Source of the DNA: Bacteroidetes bacterium QS_3_64_15
Lineage (GTDB): Bacteria; Bacteroidota; Rhodothermia; Rhodothermales; Salinibacteraceae
Direction of reading: 5' to 3'
NCBI GenBank assembly: GCA_003022565.1
Contig: PXTN01000118.1
Span: 1 to 57,877, forward strand
Length of the DNA stretch: 57,877 bases
Shown: piece by piece, positions 1-8,012 of the stretch
Position numbering within the stretch: the stretch's first letter is position 1
How the letters are laid out: every line of letters begins with the position of its first letter
Notes under the pieces: generated by a model
Seen by the model: only the letters and a program-made list of their open reading frames with translations
Databases searched by the model: none
Told to the model about the DNA's origin: nothing
Made by a program: the position numbers and the translations under genes

Positions 1-113
1 AGGAGCTGCTTGCTCACCGACCGGGTCGCCGGATAGAGACGAGTCCCCGCCCCGCCGGCCAGCAGGATGCCCTTTCGGGTGCGAGCTGAAGTCCTGTTTG
101 GGTTTTCACTCAT
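1..113 (-). CDS. rfbA: glucose-1-phosphate thymidylyltransferase, N-terminal fragment (runs off the window)
   Basis: The first 37 codons of a minus-strand gene cut by the left edge. They are too short for the ORF track but readable from the ATG at 113-111. After about 13 residues the protein reads [20 protein letters not shown], the nucleotide-binding signature of RfbA-type nucleotidyltransferases that make dTDP-glucose from dTTP and glucose-1-phosphate. The family usually continues 'SKQLLP', and the fragment stops inside that motif. It lies directly downstream of rfbB on the same strand, which fits a dTDP-sugar (rhamnose-type) operon. A UTP-glucose-1-phosphate uridylyltransferase is a less likely alternative. 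Confidence 0.85.
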   Translation of the reverse strand, partial: MSENPNRTSARTRKGILLAGGAGTRLYPATRSVSKQL

Positions 114-154
114 CCCGTCAAAGCTGTTTTTCAACAAGGGGAAGCTTGGTCACA

Positions 155-246
155 GTGCGTGATGCGTGAGGAGTGATGCGTGAGGTACAAGTCGGTCTGT
201 ACTGCCTCCCTCACTCTTCACGTGTCACGCATCAAGTCACGCATCA
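155..246. repeat. palindromic intergenic repeat, TGATGCGTGA family, between rfbB and rfbA
   Basis: Left arm 155-185 carries two copies of GTGATGCGTGAGG-like units. Right arm 211-246 carries the complementary TCACGCATCA twice. The arms face each other across about 25 bases, so either strand could fold into a long imperfect hairpin. The rfbB stop codon (244-246 read on the minus strand) lies inside the right arm. The same unit recurs at 15181, 26549, 29043, 31043 and 49931. Confidence 0.8.
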
Positions 247-1296
247 ATTCGTCTCTCCCGTAGCGCCTTCGTCCGCGTCCCGCCCGACAGCCCGCACCCA
301 GTCGCGGTGCTCCACGTACCAGTCGACCGTCCGGCGCAGGCCCTCTTCGAAGTCGACCTCCGGCGCCCAGCCGAGGTCCGTCTCGATCTTACTCGCGTCG
401 ATGGCGTAGCGCCAGTCGTGGCCCGGCCGGTCCTCGACGAACGTGATGAGGTCGTGGTGAGAGCCACTGAGGGCGTCGGGACGCTTCTCGTCGAGAATGT
501 CGCAAATCTGACGGACGACCGCAATGTTCTGCTTCTTGCAGTCGCCCCCGATGTTGTACGTCTCGCCGACCCGCCCGCCGTGGAGGACCCGCAGCAGGGC
601 GCGGACGTGGTCCTCCACGTACAGCCAGTCGCGCACGTTCTCGCCGGTGCCGTAGACCGGAAGCGGCTCGCCGTCCACGGCATTGAGAATGACGACCGGA
701 ATGAGCTTCTCCGGGTGCTGGTAGGGGCCGTAGTTGTTCGAGCAGTTGGTGATGAGGACCGGCAGGCCGTAGGTGCGGTGCCACGCCCGGACGAGGTGGT
801 CGGCCCCCGCCTTGCTGGCGGAGTACGGGGAGCTCGGGTCGTAGGGCGTCTCTTCGGTAAACGCGCCCGTCTCGCCGAGCTCGCCGTAGACCTCGTCGGT
901 GGAGACGTGGAGGAAGCGGAAACCATCCGGCTCCCCCTGCTCCTCCCAGTAGGTGCGGGCGGCCTCCAACAGCACCTGCGTCCCCACCACGTTGGTCTGC
1001 ACGAACGCGGCGGGGCCGTCGATGGAGCGGTCCACGTGCGACTCCGCGGCGAGGTGGAGCACGCCGTCCGGCTCATACTCGCGGAAGAGGGCGTGCATCG
1101 CCGGGGCGTCGGTGATGTCTTTCTGCTCAAAGTGGTGACGGGAGTGGCCTATCACCGGCGCGAGGTTTTCGCGGTGCCCCGCGTACGTCAGTGTGTCGAC
1201 CGTGACGACGGTGGCCCCGGTTTCGCGGATGAGGTGCCGCACCACCGCCGAGCCGATGAAGCCGGCGCCGCCGGTGACGAGAAGCGTGTCGTTCAT
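244..1296 (-). CDS. rfbB: dTDP-glucose 4,6-dehydratase
   Basis: Converts dTDP-glucose to dTDP-4-keto-6-deoxyglucose, the second step of the dTDP-rhamnose pathway; cytosolic. The ORF is longer, but the ATG at 1296 was chosen because it puts the Rossmann motif TGGAGFIGS at residues 8-16 as usual and overlaps the upstream stop codon as ATGA. Extended-SDR catalytic residues are visible: STDEVYG (T133, D134, E135) and YSASK (Y158, K162). Its 350 residues are normal for the family. It is preceded by an MNT-HEPN pair, apparently translationally coupled, and followed by rfbA after a palindromic repeat that contains its own stop codon. Confidence 0.95.
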   Translation of the reverse strand: MNDTLLVTGGAGFIGSAVVRHLIRETGATVVTVDTLTYAGHRENLAPVIGHSRHHFEQKDITDAPAMHALFREYEPDGVLHLAAESHVDRSIDGPAAFVQTNVVGTQVLLEAARTYWEEQGEPDGFRFLHVSTDEVYGELGETGAFTEETPYDPSSPYSASKAGADHLVRAWHRTYGLPVLITNCSNNYGPYQHPEKLIPVVILNAVDGEPLPVYGTGENVRDWLYVEDHVRALLRVLHGGRVGETYNIGGDCKKQNIAVVRQICDILDEKRPDALSGSHHDLITFVEDRPGHDWRYAIDASKIETDLGWAPEVDFEEGLRRTVDWYVEHRDWVRAVGRDADEGATGETN

Positions 1297-1736
1297 GAAA
1301 TCGTTTCGTCTCCGTCGCTTCGTGAATCTGATGGCTTCCCGCCCGTTTCGAGGTGGCTCTCCACCCACCGGACGACGGATTCGGCAATCTCAACGGCCCG
1401 CTCGTGCTCCTCCTCCGTCACTGGCTCCGTAGCTCCCGGATACCGCGTCTCGACGGCGTACTCGGTTAGAATAGAGGCCTCCCGGACCTCGTCGGGAATG
1501 GAAACGTCCTGCCGTTCCACACGGGTCAGCAGGTCCGTCAAGTCGTGCGTGAACGGGAACGGTGTATCAAGATGTATAAGCAGAGCCTTGATCGCCTTTT
1601 CGGCCGCCTGCTGAGCGTCAAAACACAAATCCTCCAGGTACACTTTGGGGAATGTATGGCGAGCTCGAATCAAGTTGCTCCGGGCCCGATCAATCCAGGC
1701 TTCCGGCTTATCCGGCGGAGGTCGCTCTTCCGGCAT
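1293..1736 (-). CDS. HEPN domain protein (toxin-like partner of MNT pair 1)
   Basis: A 147-residue all-helical protein with the features of the classical HEPN family: [10 protein letters not shown] near the N-terminus, [16 protein letters not shown] around residues 40-55, THDLTDLL after it, and the ETRYPG motif near residue 97. HEPN proteins paired with minimal nucleotidyltransferases act as RNase-type toxins or as regulators of the partner. Its start lies 29 bases inside the upstream nucleotidyltransferase gene, and its TGA overlaps the rfbB ATG, so the three genes form one tight minus-strand unit. This HEPN subfamily does not carry the HepT RX4HXY motif, so RNase activity cannot be read from sequence. 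Confidence 0.85.
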   Translation of the reverse strand: MPEERPPPDKPEAWIDRARSNLIRARHTFPKVYLEDLCFDAQQAAEKAIKALLIHLDTPFPFTHDLTDLLTRVERQDVSIPDEVREASILTEYAVETRYPGATEPVTEEEHERAVEIAESVVRWVESHLETGGKPSDSRSDGDETIS

Positions 1737-2037
1737 GGTATACCACTTGGCTGTCTCGAAGGGCCGACTTAATAATCAGTGCGTGACTATCAGCGTATTT
1801 TTCCAGATCTTCTGGGGTTACGACTACAATGTCAACCGGCTGACCGACACCGATGAGGTTCCGATAGATGCGCTGTGCCAATTTTCGACGGTGAACGTCC
1901 GATTTCACCACTAAGAGATCAAAATCACTGTGCGGACCCATCTCCCCCCGTGCCGCCGAGCCGAACAAGAGGATGCGTTCCGGGTCGGCCACCTCCACGA
2001 TGCGCTCGATGACGGTGTCGAGGACCGGGGACTCCAT
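1708..2037 (-). CDS. minimal nucleotidyltransferase (MNT), pair 1
   Basis: A 109-residue Pol-beta-fold nucleotidyltransferase. The fold signature is clear: FGSAARGEMGPHSDFDLLVV (about residues 25-44), giving the GS...D-x-D metal and nucleotide site, followed by the third acidic strand VDIVVV. In MNT-HEPN modules this protein is the antitoxin; related MntA proteins AMPylate the HEPN partner. It overlaps the HEPN gene downstream by 29 bases, typical of these pairs. ATG at 2037. Confidence 0.88.
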   Translation of the reverse strand: MESPVLDTVIERIVEVADPERILLFGSAARGEMGPHSDFDLLVVKSDVHRRKLAQRIYRNLIGVGQPVDIVVVTPEDLEKYADSHALIIKSALRDSQVVYHAGRATSAG

Positions 2038-2084
2038 GAGGAATGGGCGATGATTCGGTAGATTGCGCTGAACGCGCCGGGAGG

Positions 2085-2573
2085 TTACTCTTCCGAGGCG
2101 GCCATCCGGTCGAGGGTGTCGGCGAAGGCGCGAAGATCCTCGAAGACGAGCTCGGCGGTGTCGGGCAACCGTTTCATGAGGAGGTCGATCTGTTCGGGGT
2201 CGAACTCAAAAGCATACACGTTGCGGATCACGTGTCGGAATCCTCGATATCGGTCCAGTCGTTTTCGGGCCTCATTCGACAAGACCGGCGGCCGAATCCC
2301 GTTCAGCGCCGTATTCATCTGCTCCAACAATTCTTGGTGCCAGCTTCCGCCCTCCGGAACGGTCTGATCGATCCGCTCCGCTACAGTCGTGAAGACCCGC
2401 TCCAACCCTGCATAAAACCCATGCAAATTGAGCGCCACGGCATCGACACGATGGTCCGCTGGACGGTCAAGATCAACGTCGTCCCAAATGTCCTGGGCGC
2501 GATCTACCACCGCTTCGATCTGCTCGAGCTCTCGCCGAATGCGTCCCGCTACAGCAAGGTACGACTCTTTCAT
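2085..2573 (-). CDS. HepT-like HEPN protein, pair 2, with altered catalytic motif
   Basis: 162 residues when started at the ATG at 2573, which overlaps the stop of the upstream nucleotidyltransferase as ATGA; the longer ORF start is unlikely. It is helical throughout and resembles HepT-like toxins with a C-terminal RHxxRHxY-type motif. Here the motif reads FRHVIRNVYAFEFD: the expected catalytic histidine of RX4HXY is asparagine (codon AAC, one base from CAC), while the tyrosine is kept. This could be an inactivated ribonuclease or a variant site. The partner gene is intact. Confidence 0.75.
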   Translation of the reverse strand: MKESYLAVAGRIRRELEQIEAVVDRAQDIWDDVDLDRPADHRVDAVALNLHGFYAGLERVFTTVAERIDQTVPEGGSWHQELLEQMNTALNGIRPPVLSNEARKRLDRYRGFRHVIRNVYAFEFDPEQIDLLMKRLPDTAELVFEDLRAFADTLDRMAASEE

Positions 2574-2932
2574 AATTCGCGGCCCTCTCGCTGAATCACG
2601 TTGCGGAGCGACTCGGGACACTGCTCGATGCGAACCAAATCGACCGGGAACGGAGCGGCCTCGTCCTGGACGCGGGCCACCGCCTCGAAATAGTCCGCCG
2701 CGTCGAGCCCCCAGACGGCCAGGTCAATGTCCGATCGAGGGCCGAGGGGAATCTCCTCCCCGGCGATGGAGCCGAACAGCACGACACGATCAGCCCCGTA
2801 GGTCCGCCGAAGATACGCAGCCACCCGTCGAGCGGTCGTCCGCGCCCGGCGGCGGCGCCGTTCTTGCTCGCGACGGGCCTGCTCCCCTCGCCGACGCATC
2901 GTTGCCCGGTATGAAGCGTACGGGTCCGACAT
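2570..2932 (-). CDS. minimal nucleotidyltransferase, pair 2
   Basis: 120 residues. A very basic N-terminal helix of about 40 residues (arginine-rich, RRRGEQARREQERRRRR) precedes a nucleotidyltransferase core: VVLFGSIAGEEIPLGPRSDIDLAV, with the GS and DxD elements, then VDLVRI as the third acidic strand. It pairs with the HepT-like gene immediately downstream (ATGA overlap). The basic extension is unusual for minimal nucleotidyltransferases and might contact RNA or DNA; that is inference. Confidence 0.85.
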   Translation of the reverse strand: MSDPYASYRATMRRRGEQARREQERRRRRARTTARRVAAYLRRTYGADRVVLFGSIAGEEIPLGPRSDIDLAVWGLDAADYFEAVARVQDEAAPFPVDLVRIEQCPESLRNVIQREGREL

Positions 2933-3041
2933 TTGAATCGAAACGCCCCCGATCCGTCTGGGCTCTCGTCAGTGAGCATGAAACGAAAAATTGGACGAGA
3001 CAAACGCGGAGGAGGCCCTCCAGGGTTTCCGAGCGCCTGCT

Positions 3042-4886
3042 CTACAGCCACAGCAGCGAGATGACCGTCACCGATGTCGCCATCACGAGCAGGGTGACCG
3101 GCCAGCCCACCCGGGCGTAGTCGCTGAACCGGTAGCTACCCGGTGCCATCACCATCAGGTTGGTCTGGTACCCAATGGGCGTGAGGAAGCTTGCCGAGGC
3201 CGCCACCGCAACGATGAGCCCGAAGGCAATGGGGGGCGCGCCGAGGCTCGACGCTGCGGCCATCGAGATGGGCAGCATGAGCACGGCAGCGGCGTTGTTC
3301 GTAATGATCTCGGTCAGGAGGTTCGTCATGAGGTAGAGCGCCGCGAGAACTGCGACGGGGCCGAAGTCTTCGGTCGCGGACAGGACGCTCTGGGCCACTG
3401 CCTCTGCGAGCCCCGTGGTTTCGATGGCCTTGCCCAAGCCGAGGGCGGCGGCAATGACGACGAGCACCTGCACGTTGAGGGCCCGCTGCGCCTCCGCGAT
3501 CCGGATGCAGCCGGTCAGGATCATGAGAAGGGCCGCGATAAATGCCGCTGTGACGATCGGCACGGTCCCAGTCGCCGCCGCGAGCACCATCCCCCCCGCC
3601 AGCCCGAGGGCGAGCGGCGCCCGTCCCGAGCGATCGTCCTCCTCTTCCCCCTCGTCCTCCTGTCCCTCGGCACGGCGGGCCTGTCCGTCGCGAGGGGCCA
3701 CGAGGTAGAACTCCTCCCGGCTCCCGCTGCTCCAGCGCTCCTCGAAGTCGTCCGGCGCCTCCACGATGAGCAGGTCCCCCGCCTGCAGCTCCGTCGTCCC
3801 CACCGGGCTCGTCACCGGCTCGTCCTGTCGCTGGATGCCGAGGACCACGCCCTGGTACTTCTCCCGAAAGTTCGCCTCGCCGAGCGTTGTGCCTACCAGG
3901 TCGGACGACTCGGCAATGACCGCTTCGTAGAGGGGCAGCGTCTCGTAGCGCACCGGATCGTCGTGGTGCCCGTCGGGGTGCGGAAGCGTGCGCTTGAGGC
4001 CCGGGCGCTTCAACAGGCGCTCGCGGGCGGCGAGGCTCCCGTTGAACGCAAGAATGTCTCCTTGTTCAAGCGCCAGCTGGGGCCGGGCCTGCAGCACCTG
4101 CGTCCCCCGCCGGACGTGCGTCAGGTAGGCGTCGCCGAGGTCCCGAAGCTCGGCCTCCGCTACCGTTCGTCCCGACGGCGGTCGGGACGACTGGACGGTC
4201 ACCTTGACCTCAAACATGTTTTCGTCCAGCTCCTGCTCGGCCGCCGGGGCGGAGGTGCCCCGATCGGGCAGCAGCCGGTGTCCCCCCAGCACGAAGTACG
4301 CAATGACGACGAGCGCGGCCGGGACGCCGATCCAGGTGACATCGAACAGGTGGAGCGGCTCGTAGCCCTCGGCCTCCATCAGCCCCGCCACGATAAGGTT
4401 CGTGGAGGTGCCGACGAGCGTCGTCATGCCCCCGGTGATGGCCGCGTAGGAGAGCGGGATCATGAGCTTCGACGCCGGCACGCCCTGCGCGTCGGCCCAC
4501 TTTTGGAGACGCGGCGTCAGCATCGCCACGATGGGCGTATTGTTGAGCAGGCCCGAGAGGAACGACGTGGGCACCATGAAGCGGGCCAGGAGCGGCCCCA
4601 GGCGCGTGGTGTTGGGGAAGAGCACCCGGTCGAGCTTCGACAGGGCGTCGGTATGCTGCACGCCCCCGGCCACCACGTAGAGGGCGCCGACGGTGAGGAC
4701 GGCTGAATTGGAAAACCCGGCGAAGGCCTCTTCGGGCGTGACGACTCCCGTGACGAGGAGCACCGACAGTCCGCTCAGCAGCACGAGGTCCGGCCGCCCC
4801 CAGTCTGCGATCAGGGCACCGACGAGCCCAATCACCACCGCCACGGTGATCCAGGCGTTGAGGCCGAGACTGCCAAGCGAAGCCAC
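3042..4886 (-). CDS. SLC13/DASS-type anion permease with two RCK_C (TrkA-C) domains
   Basis: A 614-residue inner-membrane protein. The N-terminal membrane half is about residues 8-200. A cytosolic insert around residues 215-390 looks like two TrkA-C regulatory domains (for example GTQVLQARPQLALEQGDIL and GTTELQAGDLLIVEAP). A C-terminal membrane half ends LLVMATSVTVISLLWL. The two halves carry the family's repeated asparagine/threonine-rich loops (GTSTNLIVAG and GYQTNLMVMAPG). This architecture is typical of sodium-coupled sulfate or dicarboxylate transporters. Closeness to cysD/cysNC suggests sulfate, but substrate cannot be fixed from sequence. The start is GTG. Confidence 0.85.
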   Translation of the reverse strand: MASLGSLGLNAWITVAVVIGLVGALIADWGRPDLVLLSGLSVLLVTGVVTPEEAFAGFSNSAVLTVGALYVVAGGVQHTDALSKLDRVLFPNTTRLGPLLARFMVPTSFLSGLLNNTPIVAMLTPRLQKWADAQGVPASKLMIPLSYAAITGGMTTLVGTSTNLIVAGLMEAEGYEPLHLFDVTWIGVPAALVVIAYFVLGGHRLLPDRGTSAPAAEQELDENMFEVKVTVQSSRPPSGRTVAEAELRDLGDAYLTHVRRGTQVLQARPQLALEQGDILAFNGSLAARERLLKRPGLKRTLPHPDGHHDDPVRYETLPLYEAVIAESSDLVGTTLGEANFREKYQGVVLGIQRQDEPVTSPVGTTELQAGDLLIVEAPDDFEERWSSGSREEFYLVAPRDGQARRAEGQEDEGEEEDDRSGRAPLALGLAGGMVLAAATGTVPIVTAAFIAALLMILTGCIRIAEAQRALNVQVLVVIAAALGLGKAIETTGLAEAVAQSVLSATEDFGPVAVLAALYLMTNLLTEIITNNAAAVLMLPISMAAASSLGAPPIAFGLIVAVAASASFLTPIGYQTNLMVMAPGSYRFSDYARVGWPVTLLVMATSVTVISLLWL

Positions 4887-4970
4887 GAGAAAGACCGTCG
4901 AATGAGCTACAAGGCGCAGTCAGTTTCTCAAAGAAGGGAAAGGTCCCCTTCAGTCGAGGTGGTGTGCTTC

Positions 4971-5402
4971 TCAAAGAAACTGAGAGAATACAGAGCGGAG
5001 CCGCTCGATCTCATCAAGGCGATATTGAACCGCCTCGTACACAATGTTACGGTCGATGTCGAGGTAATCGTCGACGTCGAGGCAATCGTGCACGAGCGAG
5101 TTCCGAAGTCCAATCATGTCGGTCCATTGCTCGCGCATCTCCTCCCCGATCAGTCCTTCGGACTCGAAAATGTCAGGCAAGTCCCGAGCCCGTTCCACGG
5201 CCCCCAGGTTCTCATCGACGACCACGTGGCTGGCCATGTCGTTGATGGCCTCAATCGACAGTTGCAGAAATCGCTCAGCACTTCCGTAAAGGTGAGGGTC
5301 TTCGACGAATTCCGAGCGAGAGTATTGTTGCGTCGTCCTCAGAATATCGAGGTGCTTGCTGAGCTTCTGCAGTCGGTGCCGGAGCACGTTTACGTCAACC
5401 AT
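4971..5402 (-). CDS. HepT-type HEPN protein (DUF86-like), pair 3, with Tyr-to-Cys change
   Basis: 143 residues from the ATG at 5402, which overlaps the 3' end of the nucleotidyltransferase gene by 8 bases. It begins MVDVNVLRHRLQKLSKHLDIL, as HepT proteins do, and the C-terminal RNase motif reads RNSLVHDCLDVD. The catalytic R and H of RX4HXY are present, but the tyrosine that MntA-type partners AMPylate is cysteine (codon TGC). Known HepT-MntA systems rely on that tyrosine for neutralisation, so control here may differ. The ORF track's upstream extension overlaps the partner gene and is not needed. Confidence 0.85.
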   Translation of the reverse strand: MVDVNVLRHRLQKLSKHLDILRTTQQYSRSEFVEDPHLYGSAERFLQLSIEAINDMASHVVVDENLGAVERARDLPDIFESEGLIGEEMREQWTDMIGLRNSLVHDCLDVDDYLDIDRNIVYEAVQYRLDEIERLRSVFSQFL

Positions 5403-5814
5403 GGGCCTTCTCTCGCAGGCGTTCTTTGAGGGCCTTGCGCTGCCGCCGAAAGTGGGGCTCGAAATCCCAGTACATGCGAGCGACCTTCGAGAAGAAGCAA
5501 CCGTGATGGAAATCGTCTCGGGCATAGAGAAGAACATTCGGGCGCAGCACCTCGAACTGCACCACGAGCGGTGCGTCGTTGAGCACGACGAGGTCGATCC
5601 AGTCCCGCTCCGCCGCCTCCATGCAGTCGGTGATCAATGGGACCTTGTGGTCGGTGGGCGCCCAACGGTCCGGATCGACGACGATGCCGAGGTCGAGGTC
5701 GCTGCGGTCCCGTTCCCGATCGGCCGCCACGGATCCAAAGACGTACGCCGCCCGCACGGCCGGATGCGCCGCAAACACTTCTCGGAGCCGATCTGCTTTA
5801 TCGTCGGACAGCAT
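5395..5814 (-). CDS. MntA-type nucleotidyltransferase, pair 3
   Basis: 139 residues from the ATG at 5814; ATGs at 5835 and 5841 are in frame and cannot be excluded. The core motif is AYVFGSVAADRERDRSDLDL, the GS...DxD signature, followed by WIDLVVL as the third acidic strand. The C-terminus (FEPHFRRQRKALKERLREKA) resembles MntA proteins that pair with HepT. It overlaps the HepT gene downstream. The stretch between this gene and cysNC holds a C-rich repeat (5901-5939). Confidence 0.85.
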   Translation of the reverse strand: MLSDDKADRLREVFAAHPAVRAAYVFGSVAADRERDRSDLDLGIVVDPDRWAPTDHKVPLITDCMEAAERDWIDLVVLNDAPLVVQFEVLRPNVLLYARDDFHHGCFFSKVARMYWDFEPHFRRQRKALKERLREKAHG

Positions 5815-5900
5815 GATACATGCTTGCAATTCCATCCCCATCTCGACCCCGGCTCCCTCAATCTCTCTCAACGAACGTGGGATCGCGCCCGGCTCCAAGC

Positions 5901-5939
5901 GTCCCTCCACACTTCCACACGTCCGCACCTCCACACGTC
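5901..5939. repeat. C-rich CCACAC-type tandem repeat after cysNC
   Basis: Reads as imperfect 8-12 base units of the form CTCCACACTTCCACACGTC immediately beyond the cysNC stop codon. The same word type occurs at 15268-15345 and 31121-31172, and a related C-rich stretch at 49838-49890. All lie in spacers between genes. Confidence 0.65.
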
Positions 5940-5940
5940 T

Positions 5941-7839
5941 CTAAACGATGCCGCGTGCTTCGAGGGCCTCGATGATCTGGTCGACGCAGGCCTCCACGTC
6001 GTCCTCGTCGGTGTTCACGACCACGTCCGGATCCGAGGGTTCTTCGTAGGGGGCCGACACGCCGGTAAAGTTGGCGATCTCTCCGCGCTCAGCCTTCGCA
6101 TAGAGCCCCTTCGTGTCCCGCTCTTTGCAGACCTCCAGCGGGCAGTCGACGTGCACCTCCAGGAAGCGGTCGCGGACGTCTTGGGGCAACAGCTCTCGCG
6201 CCCGGTCGCGGTCCTCCCGGTACGGCGAGACGAACGAGCACATCGTGACATTCCCCTGCTCGAAGAAGAGCCGGGCCACCTCGCTCACCCGGCGGATATT
6301 TTCCGTCCGGTCGGCGGGTGTGAAGCCGAGGTCCCCGCTCAGGCCGTGCCGCACGTTGTCGCCGTCTAGCATCATCGTCTGGATGTCCTCGTCGAAGAGG
6401 CGCTCCTCGACGGCCTTTGCGATGGTCGACTTTCCGGCGCCGGAGAGGCCCGTCAGCCACACGACCGCGGCCTTGTGGCCGTTCTGCTTCTCGCGCTCCT
6501 CCCGCGGGATCTGGAGCCCTTCCCACGTCACGTTCGGAGAGGTCTCGGTCTCCACGTCGGGCTCGGTACGCTTCCCGTAGGGCGTCACGTCGGTCGCCAC
6601 ACCCCGAATCATGCCCGCGGCCACCGTGTCGTTGGTGTCCGGGTCGATCAGGATGAAGCTACCGGTCGACCGGTTGATCTTGTACGAGTCGACGAAAATG
6701 GGGTCGGCCGTCTCGATCTCCACCCGGCCGATGTCATTGAGCTCGAAGGTGTCAGCCTCCTCCCGGTGGAAGGTCTCCACGTTGGTGCGGTAGACGATCT
6801 TCGAGACGTACGCCTGGGTGCGTCGCGTGGTGTGCTGCAGGACGTAAGGGCGATCCTGCCGCATCGATTCCTCGTTCATCCAGCAGAGATCCGCGTCCAG
6901 CTGGCGGGTGACCTCCGGCTTGTTGCGGCTCCGCACAATCATCGAGCCGCGACTCACGTCAATTTCGTCGTCGAGCGTAACCACCACCGACTCGCCCGGT
7001 CCTGCTTCGTCGAGGTCCCCGTCCAGCGTCGTGATCGTGTCAACCTGGGAGGTGTACCCGGTCGGCAGGATCGTGACCTCCTCGCCGGGCCGGATCTTTC
7101 CGGACTCCACCTGTCCGGCAAAACCCCGAAAGTCCTGGTGGGGCCGAATCGTCGTCTGCACCGGAAAACGGAAGTCGACCTGGTTTCGGGTCGCCTCCGC
7201 CCGCACGGTCTCCAGCCGGTGGAGCAGCGTCGAGCCTTCGTACCAGGGCATGTTGTCGGAGTGATGCACCACGTTGTCTCCCTTCAGGGCCGAGAGGGGG
7301 ACGAACGTGATGTCCTGAACGTCCAGGTTCTCGGCAAAGTCCTTGTACTCGGCCACGATTTCGCGGAAGCGCTCCTCACTGTAGCCGACCAGGTCCATCT
7401 TGTTGACCGCCACGATGACGTGAGGGATCTGCAGCAGCGAGGTGATAAACCCGTGCCGCTTGGTCTGCTCCAGGACGCCATTCCGGGCGTCGATGAGCTC
7501 CACGGCCAGCTCCGCCGTCGAGGCGCCGGTGACCATGTTGCGGGTGTACTGCTCGTGGCCCGGCGTATCGGCGATGATGAACTTGCGGTTCGGGGTCGAG
7601 AAGTAGCGGTAGGCCACGTCGATCGTGATGCCCTGTTCCCGCTCGGCCCGCAGGCCGTCGGTGAGCAGCGCAAGCTCCAGCTCCTCGTCGTCCCGCTGGG
7701 TGTTGCGCTCGATCTCTTCCATCTTCTCCTCGAAGATTTCCTGCGTGTCGTACATGAGTCGTCCGATGAGCGTGCTCTTGCCATCGTCCACGCTCCCGGC
7801 GGTGGTGAAGCGCAACACGTCCATGTCCTGCGTTTCCAT
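5941..7839 (-). CDS. cysNC: bifunctional sulfate adenylyltransferase GTPase subunit / APS kinase (CysN-CysC fusion)
   Basis: 632 residues from the ATG at 7839; the track's longer start is a TTG inside a repeat-like spacer. The N-terminal EF-Tu-like GTPase has G1 AGSVDDGKST (residues 14-23), G3 DTPGHEQYTRNMVTGAS and G4 NKMD. With CysD it drives ATP sulfurylase to form APS. The C-terminal APS kinase begins near residue 455 with the P-loop GLSGAGKST and makes PAPS. This fused form is also found as NodQ, where it serves sulfation. It is downstream of cysD on the same strand with a 173-base spacer. No APS/PAPS reductase is nearby, and a sulfotransferase is 2.7 kb away. Confidence 0.95.
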   Translation of the reverse strand: METQDMDVLRFTTAGSVDDGKSTLIGRLMYDTQEIFEEKMEEIERNTQRDDEELELALLTDGLRAEREQGITIDVAYRYFSTPNRKFIIADTPGHEQYTRNMVTGASTAELAVELIDARNGVLEQTKRHGFITSLLQIPHVIVAVNKMDLVGYSEERFREIVAEYKDFAENLDVQDITFVPLSALKGDNVVHHSDNMPWYEGSTLLHRLETVRAEATRNQVDFRFPVQTTIRPHQDFRGFAGQVESGKIRPGEEVTILPTGYTSQVDTITTLDGDLDEAGPGESVVVTLDDEIDVSRGSMIVRSRNKPEVTRQLDADLCWMNEESMRQDRPYVLQHTTRRTQAYVSKIVYRTNVETFHREEADTFELNDIGRVEIETADPIFVDSYKINRSTGSFILIDPDTNDTVAAGMIRGVATDVTPYGKRTEPDVETETSPNVTWEGLQIPREEREKQNGHKAAVVWLTGLSGAGKSTIAKAVEERLFDEDIQTMMLDGDNVRHGLSGDLGFTPADRTENIRRVSEVARLFFEQGNVTMCSFVSPYREDRDRARELLPQDVRDRFLEVHVDCPLEVCKERDTKGLYAKAERGEIANFTGVSAPYEEPSDPDVVVNTDEDDVEACVDQIIEALEARGIV

Positions 7840-7841
7840 CA

Positions 7842-7893
7842 GCTCAGTGTCGAGTTTCGAAGTGCGAGTGTCGAGTTGTGCGGTTCGAATATC
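7842..7893. repeat. short repeats in the cysD-cysNC spacer
   Basis: The 173-base spacer between cysD and cysNC contains a near-direct repeat of the word GTGTCGAG spaced by about 20 bases, with related GTTCGAAT-like words around it. Farther up, at 7985-8010, is a doubled ATGAGAAAATGACTCA-like word. The low complexity resembles the other repeat-bearing spacers of this window but matches neither main family. Its role is unknown. Confidence 0.45.
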
Positions 7894-8012
7894 GGGGGTC
7901 AACGTCTCACAGGGACCTCAGCGAGCGACGCCTGAACCGCCCCCTTTCGGTCCTTCGACGGCTCCTCCTACCCCTCAAAGGCCCAATGAGAAAATGACTC
8001 AATGAGAAATGA

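Noticed and set aside
155-246. CRISPR array
   Set aside because: The repeats here and at similar sites are short, degenerate and partly inverted, with no regular unique spacers and no cas genes in the window.
2991-4706. 571-codon plus-strand ORF opposite the SLC13-type permease
   Set aside because: Low-complexity R/H/E-rich shadow of the permease gene.
6475-7935. 486-codon plus-strand ORF opposite cysNC
   Set aside because: Shadow ORF without recognisable domains; cysNC on the other strand is unambiguous.
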